This document shows positions 49,277-58,765 of a stretch of 64,000 nt of DNA, piece after piece. How positions within the stretch are numbered: the stretch's first letter is position 1; every line of letters starts with the position of its first letter. Source of the DNA: JBBECJ01 sp963763325 (GTDB lineage: Bacteria > Chloroflexota > Chloroflexia > Thermomicrobiales > CFX8). Under the pieces are notes generated by a model. That model ran no database searches. It saw only the letters and a program-made list of their open reading frames with translations, and had not been told where the DNA came from. Made by a program: the position numbers and the translations under genes. The DNA is taken from assembly GCA_963763325.1 (NCBI GenBank), contig CAVXOL010000020.1, positions 62,001 through 126,000 of the forward strand, given 5' to 3'.

Positions 49277-50026
49277 ATGCTCGACAAACGGAATCCACAT
49301 CCGCTCCGCGTGATGGTGCTGCTGGTGACGGTCTGCACACTCATTGGCGTCGCGGCAGCCGTTCCTGTCCTCGCCCACCAGCCGAAGATCGATGATCCGT
49401 TTACGAAGACGTTCAACATGGAGCGTTGCAACTGGAGCACGACTGGCCGCAACATTTTCTTCAGCCTCGACCCGGGCACGCGCACCGTCCATGAGGGTGA
49501 GGAAGATGGCGAGCCAGCCAAACTCGTCACGACCGTCCTCGGTCGGACGAAGCGAGTCGATGGCGTGTGGACGCGTGTGATTGAGGAGCGACACTTCGCC
49601 AACGATGAAGTCGTGGAAGTCTCGCGTAACTACTATGCACTGTGCCGCGAGACCGGCAGTGTCTTCTACTTTGGCGAAGAGGTCGATTTCTACGACGACG
49701 GGGAGATCGTTGGCCATGAGGGCGCCTGGCAAGCGGGTACCGATGGCGCGGTTGCCGGACTCTACATGCCTGGCCTGCCATTACTTGGCGCACGCTATTA
49801 TCAGGAGATCGCTGACGGCGTCGCCCTCGACCGCGTTGAGATCGTTAGTCTGACCGAGCACGCGGAGGTGCCGCTCGGCGCCTTTGACGACTGTATGGCA
49901 ACCGTCGAGACGACGCCACTCGAACCGGGCGCCGAGAGCCTCAAGACATTCTGCCCGGATGTTGGCATTGTCGATGACGACGGCCTGCTGCTGGTCGCAT
50001 ACCGGCCAGCCCACCGGAGTCGCTAA
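49277..50026 (+). CDS. Secreted protein of unknown function
   Basis: The protein is 249 aa and intact. A signal peptide (VMVLLVTVCTLIGVAAAVPV, then L-A-H) precedes a soluble region that opens DDPFTKTFNMERCNWSTTGR and contains NYYALCRETGSVFYFGEEVD and WQAGTDGAVAGLYMPGLPLL. Four Cys suggest disulfides outside the cell. The repeated pattern 'FGEEVD..YD.GEIV.HEG.W..G' is seen in a group of secreted proteins of unknown role. I cannot assign a function. The gene converges on the histidine kinase at 50112. Confidence 0.7.
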   Translation: MLDKRNPHPLRVMVLLVTVCTLIGVAAAVPVLAHQPKIDDPFTKTFNMERCNWSTTGRNIFFSLDPGTRTVHEGEEDGEPAKLVTTVLGRTKRVDGVWTRVIEERHFANDEVVEVSRNYYALCRETGSVFYFGEEVDFYDDGEIVGHEGAWQAGTDGAVAGLYMPGLPLLGARYYQEIADGVALDRVEIVSLTEHAEVPLGAFDDCMATVETTPLEPGAESLKTFCPDVGIVDDDGLLLVAYRPAHRSR

Positions 50027-50111
50027 TCAGTTCCGGCCACCGATCAGTTAACTGGTCGCTTCGCTGGTTCCGGACGAAAGACCGGGTCGTCGACGGGAAC
50101 ATCGTGATCGG

Positions 50112-52175
50112 CTACGGCTGCGTATCGGCTCCCGGCAATCGAACGGTGAAGACACTGCCTGCTCCAGGCACGCTGTCGATCGTGACGGTGCCTCCATGGG
50201 CATCGACGATCTGCTTCGTGATGTAGAGGCCAAGGCCAACACCTCCAATCGATTGCCGGACAGTCGTCGCCCGCTCGAAGGGCTGAAACAGGCTCATGAC
50301 CTCTGCCTGATCGATCCCAATCCCGTGGTCCTCGACGGACAGCAGCGCCTCACCATCAGCCTGTCGGATACGGACGCGGACCTCCCCGCCGTTGGGTGAG
50401 TACTTCAAGGCGTTTGAAACGAGGTTGCTGACGACCTGCCGCAGCCGCCGGGCGTCCCATACGCCGGTGACCGGGCTGGCGGCATCGAGCACGAGCTGAT
50501 GGGTGGGCAAGTGGAAGTTGGTCCGGCGCAGCACGGACATGACGTCCGAAGCGATTGCGACCAGATTGCATGGCTCGAGTTCGAGCTCGAACTGCCCGCG
50601 TTGGATGCGCGCGGCGTCGAGCAGGTCGAACGACAATGCCTCCAGCCGGCTGATCTCTCCCTGCAGGTTTGCCACCATTGAGATGATCCGCTGGCGATTC
50701 GGTTCGGGCCGGTCGAGATGCCGCGCGACGAGCTGGGCGGCAGCCTTGACCGATGTGAGCGGCGTCCGAAGCTCATGCGAGGCGGTCAGGAGAAAGTCCT
50801 GCCGCGCCTGTGCCGCCTGCTTTGCCTCTGCGAACAGGATCGCGTTATCCACCGCAATGGCTGCTCGCCGGGCGATTTCCTTGGCCAGATCGATTTCGTC
50901 ATCCTGGTAGAGCCTGCCGGACTCAGCGTACACGAGCGTCATTGTGCCGACCGCCCGCCCGCGTGACATCATCGGGACGATCACACCCGAACGGAAGCCG
51001 AGCTGGCGCATCGCTGCCAGGTGTTCCGGCGAGGTTGCCCCCTCGACGAGCATCTCGTCGGTTATATCGCGGTAGATGACCGGCTCCCCCGTCCGCCGGG
51101 CCAGGGCGAGGGCGCCCGTCTCCGAATCGTCCGGTCGTATCGTTTGCTGCAGTTCGAGCACCCACTTGACTTTCTCCGGGTCGGAGTGAGCCAGCGCGAT
51201 CTGCGTCTGCCTGCCGGTCTCATCAACCATGTTGACCGAACACCAGTCCGCCAGCCGGGGGACGATCAGTTCGGCAACGCTGCCGAGCGTTGCCTCGTAG
51301 TCGAGCGATGCGCCAAGCACCTCGCCGGCTTCTGCCAGCAATTGCAGCGCGTTCTCAGCCCGGTGCTGCTTGGTGATATCGCGTGCAATTGTTGAGGCGC
51401 CGGTGATCTGGCCATCTTGTCCGTGAATCGGCGAGATCGTCAGTTGGACATCGACTCGCGTTCCATCTTTACGAACGCGCACGGTTCTAAGTGCTTCGAT
51501 CGCCTCGCCGGCTCGCAGGCGGGCCATGATCGATGGCAGTTCGTCTGACCGGTCTGGCGGCACGAGCATCGCGATTGGCTGGCCGACTGCTTCATCGACC
51601 GTGTAGCCGTAGAGCCGCTCGGCGGCCGGGTTCCAACTCGTGATGATCGCATCGAGCGTCTTGCCGATGATCGCGTCGGCCGACGACGCAACAATTGCCG
51701 CCAGCCTCGCGTTGGCCTGGACGCCGCGAACTCGTTCGGTCGCGTCACGCAGGATGCAGACGGCAAAGCTGACTTGCCCCGTCTCCCCACGGATCGGCGA
51801 CGCGTTGACGATCCACCAGCGCTCCTCACCACTCTGAGGGTGATGGCAGACGATCGAGCGTCGCGCAGATGGTGCTCCTTCGAAGACATCTCGGGCAGGA
51901 AGATCAGCGACTGACAGCGGCTCTCCCGCTACGTCGAACAGTTCGAATTTGGCCAGCACCTCATCAATAGCGTGACCCAGCAGGCTGACCGAGGAAGGAA
52001 CCAGCAGCATCTGGGCGGCGGCTTCGTTTGCGTAGGCGATCACACCATCGGTGTCCTGGACGACGACGCCATCGGCGACGCCTTGCAGAATCGCTTCCAG
52101 ATGTTCACGTGACTCAAGCACTGGCGGCGAGGTGTGCCCGGTAGCAACCTTCCCCGGTCCGTTTTCGTCGGTCAT
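50112..52175 (-). CDS. Orphan PAS-PAS-GAF sensor histidine kinase
   Basis: The protein is 687 aa and intact. PAS 1 is near residues 25-140 (LEAILQGVADGVVVQDTDGV). PAS 2 is near 155-270 (ITSWNPAAERLYGYTVDEAV). A GAF domain lies at about 290-440. The phospho-acceptor His is in LLTASHELRTPLTSVKAAAQ near residue 460. The ATPase has NLVSNALKYSPNGG, VEDHGIGI and GVGLGLYITKQIVDAHGG. It has no membrane segment, so it senses an internal signal, possibly redox or light. No receiver gene is adjacent. The ATG at 52175 is preceded by a weak AAGG. Confidence 0.92.
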   Translation of the reverse strand: MTDENGPGKVATGHTSPPVLESREHLEAILQGVADGVVVQDTDGVIAYANEAAAQMLLVPSSVSLLGHAIDEVLAKFELFDVAGEPLSVADLPARDVFEGAPSARRSIVCHHPQSGEERWWIVNASPIRGETGQVSFAVCILRDATERVRGVQANARLAAIVASSADAIIGKTLDAIITSWNPAAERLYGYTVDEAVGQPIAMLVPPDRSDELPSIMARLRAGEAIEALRTVRVRKDGTRVDVQLTISPIHGQDGQITGASTIARDITKQHRAENALQLLAEAGEVLGASLDYEATLGSVAELIVPRLADWCSVNMVDETGRQTQIALAHSDPEKVKWVLELQQTIRPDDSETGALALARRTGEPVIYRDITDEMLVEGATSPEHLAAMRQLGFRSGVIVPMMSRGRAVGTMTLVYAESGRLYQDDEIDLAKEIARRAAIAVDNAILFAEAKQAAQARQDFLLTASHELRTPLTSVKAAAQLVARHLDRPEPNRQRIISMVANLQGEISRLEALSFDLLDAARIQRGQFELELEPCNLVAIASDVMSVLRRTNFHLPTHQLVLDAASPVTGVWDARRLRQVVSNLVSNALKYSPNGGEVRVRIRQADGEALLSVEDHGIGIDQAEVMSLFQPFERATTVRQSIGGVGLGLYITKQIVDAHGGTVTIDSVPGAGSVFTVRLPGADTQP

Positions 52176-52510
52176 TTGGCCAACCTTGCTCGCGTCCAGT
52201 AGCTACGTCACGGATGCTGCGTCAGACAACCATCGAAGTCTACTCGTCCGCCCGTCTCATCGGCACACTCCGCGTCGGCGCAGTTTGCATCGACTGTCCG
52301 CGGTCGCATGCTGAGGAGGCAGAGCAGCCCTGATCGGCTCCACACCGGACGCCTCACCGTCGAGCGTGCAGCCGGCGTCGCCCTCGCTAACGCGCAGTCG
52401 TTGCGCACAACGGCTACAAGGTACCGTTGGCGAAGTCATTGATACACGGTGTGCCGAATTCGCCGACGCCAGTGCCAACCACCTGGGACTGGAGCATTCG
52501 GACGATCGCT
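52176..52510. other. Intergenic region, no gene supported
   Basis: These 335 bases lie between the Uma2 stop and the kinase start. A short forward frame from about 52214 holds a C-x-x-C (VCIDCP), and the opposite strand has several Cys codons, but neither has a ribosome site or family resemblance. Confidence 0.45.
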
Positions 52511-53074
52511 CTACCCGAAAACATCCGCGACTGAGAGAGTGAAGCCCGGCAGCACGTCGCCGCCATCGAGCGAGTCCTCTTCATACAGGACATGCGCTGC
52601 TCGGTCGGCAGCGTAGACCGTCACGGTGCGCTGGATTGGAAAGACGACCCAGATGAGCTTGACACCGGCGTCCAGGTACTCGTTGACCTTTTCCTGCACC
52701 TCGTTGGCGCTGTCGGATGGTGAGACGACTTCGACGGCAAGGTCAGGGGCTAGCTCAAGGAACTTCGCCCAGGCATCTTCTGGTGGCAGGCGTTCCGCGC
52801 GGACAAATGAAAGATCGGGGATGCGGACGGTATACGGGTCGCGGGCGAAGATGTACGCGCCGTCTGCACCGGCGATGTTGCCGAGCGCGCCAGCCTCAAC
52901 AAATGGTGAAAGTCTGGCGGCTATTCGGATCGCAATCCTGCTGCTTTGGTGCCCCGAAAATCGGTAATTGAACCAACTCTCCGCGCACGAGTTCGTAGCG
53001 ATGTCCGTCATCCGGCATCGCCAGAAGATCGTCTGGCCGTTAAGCAATGTCGCGATCGTCGAATCGACAGCCAT
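52511..53074 (-). CDS. Uma2/DUF820 nuclease-fold protein (two compensating frameshifts)
   Basis: This is the second Uma2 protein of the window, 187 aa. The C-terminal two thirds is normal: VRIPDLSFVRAERLPPEDAW with the metal-site Asp, then LAPDLAVEVVSPSDSANEVQ and VNEYLDAGVKLIWVVFP. The N-terminal part reads as noise in this frame, but the next frame gives LAMPDDGHRYELVRGELVQL, the usual Uma2 start. So a base is lost and another gained between about 53035 and 52965. It follows the propeller lipoprotein gene on the same strand. Function of the family is unknown. Confidence 0.8.
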   Translation of the reverse strand: MAVDSTIATLLNGQTIFWRCRMTDIATNSCAESWFNYRFSGHQSSRIAIRIAARLSPFVEAGALGNIAGADGAYIFARDPYTVRIPDLSFVRAERLPPEDAWAKFLELAPDLAVEVVSPSDSANEVQEKVNEYLDAGVKLIWVVFPIQRTVTVYAADRAAHVLYEEDSLDGGDVLPGFTLSVADVFG

Positions 53075-53217
53075 CTCTCGATCCTCACTATCAGTGCACT
53101 ACGATATCCAGTGTAACGATACACCGTTTCACGAACGTGCTGGCGATTACAAGGCTACACACTGGACGGCGCTCGGATGCGCGTTCGAGCGCCGCACCTG
53201 TCTTCGTTTGCTGGTGA

Positions 53218-54344
53218 TTACGGATCGATCCGCGTCAACGTGCCGTCGATCACGTTGCTGACCCAGATCGCGTCGTAGCCAGCGGCGATGCCCCACAAAT
53301 CAGGTGGGCCGCCGGTGTAGCGAGCGACGATCTGGTTGGTTTTGGGATCAATTTGGGCAACCTCCCGCGCTGACGCCGAAATCACCCAGATTCCGCGTTC
53401 ATCTATTGCGATGTCACCGGGGCTGGTGAGTGGAATCCTCGCAATGACCTCGCCAGTATCGGGGTTCAGGCGCAGGACCTCACCGACAAGGTCGGAACTC
53501 ATGTTGGAGATCCAGAGCGATCCGGCATCGTAGTGCATGCCTGGTGCGAAGACTGGTCCGTTCACAATCCTGTCAACGATCGTGTTCGTCTCCAGATCAA
53601 TTCGTGTCAGCGTCCCGTACTCGTCGCTGCTGGCAACCCAGATCGCGCCGGGAACGATCTCGATCTGGTCAGCGAAGCTGATGTCGAACGACGCGAGCAC
53701 CGTGCCGGTCTCCGCGTTGATTCGAACGACCCGGCCTTCGAACCTCGCCGATGCCCAGACTGTCGTACCTTCGTCGTCGATCGCCAGTGCGCGCGGCCGT
53801 ATCGATGTCTCGATCGTTCGGACGATAGCGTTCGTGTCTGGATCGATCAGCACGATGACACCCTTGGCACTGGCGGCATCCGTGCCGCGCCAGCCGCTGG
53901 CCCAAACCCCATCCCGGCCAATCGCAACGACGGCAACAGGCGAATTCGCGCCCGGCGCGGCTGGGAGCGCGTCGAGACTGATTGTCGCCGTCATGCTTCC
54001 GGTAGCAGGGTCGATCCTCGCGACATGACTGACACCATCAATCGCGATCGACAGCCAGATCGAGTCAAAGCCAGCCACCGGACCCCAGGGCGTGACGCCG
54101 GGTTCAATCACGTCGCTGACGTTGTCGAGCACCTCGGCTCCGATAGAGATCAGGTTGACAGACGTAGCTTCAGGGGCCGCCGGAGAGGAGACTACGATCT
54201 CCGTCGGGTTGGCAACGGCAACGGTGTTCAAGCCCTGCTGAGGGACGGTTGATGTTGGATCGGATCGTCGGAGCCCATACACGCGACGAGTACCGGTGCA
54301 ATGACGAGAGTCACTCCGAGAATCGCGGATCGGACGCGCGACAT
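53218..54344 (-). CDS. Beta-propeller lipoprotein (one frameshift)
   Basis: The protein is about 375 aa. The true N-terminus is a lipoprotein signal, MSRVRSAILGVTLVIAPVLV then A-C-M-G-S, with a lipobox V-L-V-A-C, starting at the ATG at 54344 after GAAGAGGTGAACAG. Near 54265 the frame shifts by one. The rest is a Vgb/NHL-type propeller with repeated 'IDP-x-T-x2-I-V' blades: SHVARIDPATGSMTATIS, VIVLIDPDTNAIVRTIET, GRVVRINAETGTVLASFD, TRIDLETNTIVDRIV, EVAQIDPKTNQIVARY. It should be anchored outside the cell. It follows the membrane-anchored propeller of the sigma cluster. Confidence 0.8.
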
Positions 54345-54400
54345 CTGTTCACCTCTTCGCTCAATGACCCAACTACGGATAGGTCGATCGGTTCGACGAT

Positions 54401-55745
54401 CTACTCGTCGAAGTCAATCCGAAGAACCTTCCCTTCGTTCGCCAGCGCGACCCACAACGTGTCCTCTGCGACCGCCATCGTCGCCACGCCGGTGCCGGTG
54501 GCAAATCGCGCGCGTGTTTCACCGCTCACAGGATCGAGCCGCAGCACTTCACCCGTCGACGAACTGTGGACCCAGAGCATCCCGTCGGCAGCCGTCAGCC
54601 AGTCCGGACCGACAACATCGACCCGCGCGACGACGTCATTGGATGTTGGATCGATCTTGAACAGGGCGCCGAGATTTAGGTCTGCCGACCCAGACGGTTT
54701 CGCCGGAGACCGCCACTGCCAGTGGCGACCCAATCGATATCGTTGCGACGATGGCATTTGTGGTGGGATCAATCCGGGAAACGGTGTTGTTGGAGAGACT
54801 TGTGACCCAAACTGCCGAATCAGTCGCAGCGATCATCCCGCGTGGGTCGTCGATTGCGATCGTTGCGAGCAGTGTTCCAGTCTCGGCGTCAATTCGAATG
54901 ACGGCGTTATGGTACTGGGACGTCACCCATAGATCGCCGGATGCGAGGACCAGTTTATCTGGTAGTGCCTCCAGCGCCACGATCTGATCCAGCTCGCTCG
55001 TCGTCGCATCAATGTGCGCGACTTCAAACACCTCCGACTCACCCGATCCCGACGAACGAGAGAACCAGACTCCATCGGAAGATGTCACCGCGAATACCGG
55101 CGAGCAGCCGCAGCTAAGTCCGGACGGGTCCTGCCAATCAATCGGCCCGATATCCACCTCAGCAACGATCTCGTTGGACGCGGGATCGATTTGTACGATG
55201 ACGTCGTGCTCGATATCCGGCACCCAGACCCCGTCGTTCGATGCGGCCAGACCGTACGGGCGCCCACCAACATCGACTGTTGCCGAGACTGGTTGCACGA
55301 CGTTCGGTGTCGGTACGATCGTGGGTGATACTGGCGTCGCTTGTGGTGCTCCTGTTCGTTCGGCTGTGCCGCGCAGGGTGATCACCAGCAACCCTCCGAC
55401 GAGGACGAAGATCAGCGCCGCGGCGGCCAGCTTCAGGGTTTCGCGCGGCCATGACTGCGGCTGTCGTTTCGTCCAGCGATCCGTCTGCGGCAGTAGTTCC
55501 GGACGTTGGCTCAACCCGGCGCGAAGGCGATCCAGCGTTTCCTCGTCCTCCGCCTCTTTGGACTCTTCACCGTTGAGATGGGCGAGCCGGTCCGGCCGAG
55601 GTCCGTGCCGCTGGGCGAGGACGCGTAGCACGTCCAGTCGGCAGGTCAAGGCTGTCAGGAATGCCATCCCGCGCGGCGGCGTCGAGCGTGCGCCGGACGC
55701 GGTCGCGCGTCTGCTGATCGCTGATCGGCGCCAAACCTCTTTCAC
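54401..55745 (-). CDS. Membrane-anchored beta-propeller, probable anti-sigma factor (frameshifted)
   Basis: The protein is about 445 aa. An N-terminal cytoplasmic part of about 100 residues is followed by one helix (LKLAAAALIFVLVGGLLVIT) and a Vgb-type propeller outside: VIVQIDPASNEIVAEVDIGP, AVIRIDAETGTLLATIAID, TVSRIDPTTNAIVATISIG and, in another frame after about 54690, GALFKIDPTSNDVVARVDVV. The helical stretch QQTRDRVRRTLDAAARDGIP just after the sigma stop, in a third frame, is the likely true start. This topology, next to an ECF sigma gene whose end overlaps it, suggests it holds the sigma factor until an outside signal reaches the propeller. That role is inferred. Confidence 0.72.
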
Positions 55746-56396
55746 CTGTGGTTCAGAGTTGGATTCATCGAACCGGGATTGCTGCTCTCCGAGAATGACG
55801 CGCAGGCGTGAGCGCGCGTCGACAACCGGGACCGGACTGTCCCCGCCGGCACGCCGAGCCGTTCAGCAGTCGCCGCGTCCGGCAGATCGAGGTAATAGTG
55901 CATCACGATCGCCGCACGCTGCTCGGCGGTGAGTCGACCGAGGGCCTTCCAGACCTTGTCACGCGTCTCGGCGGCCAATAGCAGCGATCGGGATCCGGGC
56001 TCTCGTCGATTGGGTCCGGATCTGTGTCCGGGTGTCTAAGGTCGGCGACCCGGACAGTGCGCCTCTCGCGCATTGCTAGCGTGATCCGCATCATTCGCAC
56101 GATCCGCAGGAACCAGGGGCCAAAATGGACGGCCTGGATCGAACTGGGCGATGCGATCGTAGACGCGGATGAAGGCTGATTGCACGATAATCTTGCGCGA
56201 GGTCGCGGTCGTGCGTGATGAGGTACGCCACTCGCGCAGCCGGTACCTGCCAAGCGAGCATCAGAGACTCAAGTCCCCGAATATCCCCTTGCTGGAGGCT
56301 CATGATGGCGGCGCGCTCGTCATCCACCGGGTCCTGCATATTCCATGTCGCCACAGTGTCTACTGTTACTATCCGCGACAGGTCTGGAATGCTCAT
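55742..56396 (-). CDS. ECF-type RNA polymerase sigma-70 factor (frameshifted)
   Basis: The protein is about 205 aa. Region 2 is spread over two frames: ARVAYLITHDRDLAQD, then GPWFLRIVRMMRITLAMRER. Region 4 reads RLTAEQRAAIVMHYYLDLPD followed by ERLGVPAGTVRSRLS. After that the correct frame is probably R-S-R-L-R-V-I-L-G-E-Q-Q, leading through E-P-Q-V-K-E-V. At least three frame changes fall near 56190, 56130 and 55815. The start could be 56396 or 56339; neither has a strong ribosome site. Its end overlaps the propeller gene, so it and its likely anti-sigma factor are co-translated. Such factors turn on envelope or stress genes. Confidence 0.8.
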
Positions 56397-56550
56397 TCAA
56401 TATCAGAATGAGTAATGTTACTCTGCGCGTAATCTGCATGCGGTGGTCATGCGCGATCAGTGGTTTCGGGCGGATCATTTGGGCGACGGGATAGCGATCC
56501 AGGTTCGCTGTCGTCGTTCGCGACATCAGCGCTTCAAACCGGCAGCAGGA

Positions 56551-56580
56551 ACTGGCCCGACCTTGGATGGCCGGGCCAGT
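56551..56580. terminator. Hairpin downstream of the GEG-repeat gene
   Basis: ACTGGCCCG at 56551-56559 pairs exactly with CGGGCCAGT at 56572-56580 around a 12-nt loop. It lies 50 bases past the stop of the minus-strand repeat gene and 155 bases before the sigma gene, so it could partly terminate between them. Confidence 0.55.
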
Positions 56581-56629
56581 GATGGGTGGGTGGAGCGTGC
56601 TGTTCGCGTTGATCTACCGCCGCACCGTG

Positions 56630-57068
56630 CTAACGGATCCGGCAACCCGGGTCATGGCTCAGGCTGAGGTTGAGCAGACCCTCGCCCTGACCGCACGCGG
56701 GAATCTGGCGGTCTCGCCACCGTAGGCGAGCCATCCCTCACCCTGGCCAGGAGCGACATGCGCGACGAGCATTGGCCGTGTGGTCGCGGCGGCGAGGTTC
56801 AGGCGGCCCTCGCCCATGCCGGGCGCGTCGTACGCTCTCGGCATAACGGCCGAGTGAGGCAGGATGCCATTGACGAGACCCTCTCCCGATCCCTGGGGCA
56901 TGGTATGCAACGGGGCGCTGTTCGCTCGAAGCCTCGTTACCGGTCGACGGCAACGCCCTCGGCCTGATCGAGTGCGACGATCAGCAAGGCAATGTTCAGG
57001 AGAATGCTGAACGCAAAGATCGTAATACCCGTCCGGCCGATGACGAAGCGCTGCATGGTTGCCTGCAT
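56630..57068 (-). CDS. Membrane-anchored protein with four GxGEG repeats (frameshifted)
   Basis: I do not recognise this protein. An ATG at 57068, seven bases after GAAGGAG, opens M-Q-A-T-M-Q-R-F-V-I-G-R-T-G, then the helix ITIFAFSILLNIALLIVALD, then Q-A-E-G-V-A-V-D-R and TAA at 56937. As written this is 43 aa. If three single-base errors are allowed, as in neighbouring genes, it runs on through NEASSEQRPVAYHAPGIG and EGLVNG, then APGMGEGRLNLA, APGQGEGWLAYG and CGQGEGLLNLSLSHD to TAG at 56630. The four A-P/C-G-x-G-E-G-x-(L/V) units are spaced 20-25 residues apart. The repeats agree across frames, which supports coding. It lies just upstream of the sigma/propeller cluster on the same strand. 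Confidence 0.55.
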
Positions 57069-57563
57069 CGATGTACTCCTTCAACGCGCGTGAGCGCCAT
57101 GACGATGACGTGAACGGTCCACCTGGTTGAAGACGAGGTGTCGGCCTGCGTCGATCGAATGCTCGGTGGGTGTCCTTGTCTGACCCATTCCGACGCGAAC
57201 CCTCTGGAGCAGTTCAAAGTGCCGGCATTTTTTCTCGAACTGTCCAGGAGCTTCAACTGCAGCTCTAGCAGGCCGAGCTGACGATTCCGCTTCCGACGCC
57301 ACGCGTCCGTGACGCCGACGAGTAATGGGAATTGAGCCAGTACCACTGCCGACTGGTTGTGGATTTGCGTCTACCAGTACTACTCACGAGGGCTCCAGAA
57401 TGTTCATCGAGATCGTGCAGCCAGCGTGCAGTAGCGATGCAACGGTGACGCGCTGATGGGCGAAATCGTTCCAGATCTGGTCATCGCAGACAGTTGACGC
57501 GTCCGGTCTGTGGTGGGAGCATCGCATCATAGACAGATGGGCGCAACTACTGGGAGGAAGACA
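57069..57563. other. Divergent promoter region, no gene supported
   Basis: These 495 bases separate the GEG-repeat gene from the alcohol dehydrogenase, transcribed apart. Several frames of 60-115 codons exist on the minus strand, but none has a family resemblance or a ribosome site. Promoters for both flanking genes should be here; no consensus -35/-10 is evident. Confidence 0.5.
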
Positions 57564-58659
57564 ATGACGATCACTGCGCGAGGAGCGATTGCGAGGACGC
57601 CGGGGGCGCCGGCCGAGATCGAGGAGTTCACGATCGACGATCCGGGGCCGAACGAGGTGCTGGTCCGGATCCAGGCGTCGGGCGTCTGCCACACCGATCT
57701 CGGCGTCAAGAGCGGCACCTATGGCACGAGCGGCTTCCCGTTCCTGCTCGGCCACGAGGGGGCCGGGATCGTCGAGGCGGTCGGGCCGGGCGTGGACGCA
57801 GCCGCGGTCGGCGAGCACGTCATCCTGGCCTGGCGGGCGCCGTGTGGCGTCTGCCGCTTCTGCCGGGTCGGCCAGCCGCACTACTGCGCTGCCAGCCTCA
57901 ACGCCGAGAAGCGCATGCGCATCGATGAAGGGCGACACGCTCAACCCGGTGCTCGGGATCGGCACCTTCTGCACCCACACGCTCGTCCACGCGCGGCAGG
58001 CGATCCCGATCTCGCCGACCTGCCGCCGGCCCAGATGTCGCTGATCGGCTGCGGCGTGATGACCGGCGTCGGCGCGGCGCTCTACACGGCCGGGGTCGAG
58101 CCCGGCACCAGCGTGGCCGTCTTCGGCTGCGGCGGCGTCGGCGACAGCGTCATCCAGGGCGCGCGGCTGGCCGGCGCGACGACGATCATCGCCGTCGACA
58201 TCGACCCGCGGAAGCTGGAGTGGGCCAAGGGCTTCGGCGCGACCCACACGGTCAACGCCCGCGAGGGCGACCCGGTCGCGCAGATCAAGGAGATCACCGG
58301 CGGCAACGGCGTCAACTACTCGTTCGAGGCGGTCGGCAGCTCGCAGACGCTGGAGCAGGCGCTCTGGTGCCGCGATCTGGCCGGCACCTGCGTCCTGATC
58401 GGCGTGCCCGGCCCCGGGCCGACGACTCGACATCGACGATGCAGCAGCTTCTTCGACCTCGGCGGCAGCCTCCGCGTCTGCTGGTACGGCGACTGCCTGC
58501 CGACGCGCGACTTCCCGATGCTGGCCGACATGGTACGAGCAGGGCCAGCTCAACCTCGACGACGTCGTCACCCGCAAGATCGCCCTCGACGAGACCGAAG
58601 AAGCCTTCGAGGCGATGAAGCGAGGCGAGACGCTGCGCTCGGTGATCATGTTCGATTAG
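57564..58659 (+). CDS. Zn-dependent alcohol dehydrogenase, mycothiol/formaldehyde type (frameshifted)
   Basis: This is a class III-like zinc dehydrogenase of about 365 aa. Catalytic zinc ligands are in GVCHTDLGVKSG and FPFLLGHEGAGIVEAVG. The structural zinc Cys cluster is CGVCRFCRVGQPHYC. The Rossmann motif is VAVFGCGGVGDSVIQGARLA, followed by IIAVDIDPRKLEWAK. The end is LDETEEAFEAMKRGETLRSV. Sequence details resemble S-(hydroxymethyl)mycothiol dehydrogenase, which detoxifies formaldehyde. Frame changes fall near 57925, 58018, 58430 (several) and 58535. The ATG at 57564 follows GGGAGGAAGACA. Confidence 0.85.
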
Positions 58660-58765
58660 CAATCAGCCGTCAGCTATCAGCTATCAGCCTGTTACTGGGT
58701 ATCGGAAGGTTCGTCCCTTTCGATACAGGCTATAGGCTGAGGGCTGATTGCTGACGGCTGATTGC
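58659..58765. repeat. Long imperfect hairpin built from NNTCAGC heptads
   Basis: The left arm (58659-58709) runs AATCAGC, CGTCAGC, TATCAGC, TATCAGC, then CTGTTACTGGGTATCGGAAGG. The right arm, to 58765, is its imperfect complement (GCAATCAGCCGTCAGCAATC when reverse-complemented). About 50 bp can pair with a few mismatches and a loop of 6. It lies between convergent genes and overlaps the last codons of the phosphotransferase gene. Confidence 0.7.

Noticed and set aside
57081..57346. Small minus-strand frames upstream of the GEG-repeat gene
   Set aside because: Two overlapping frames are open but neither has a ribosome site, a known motif or sensible composition.
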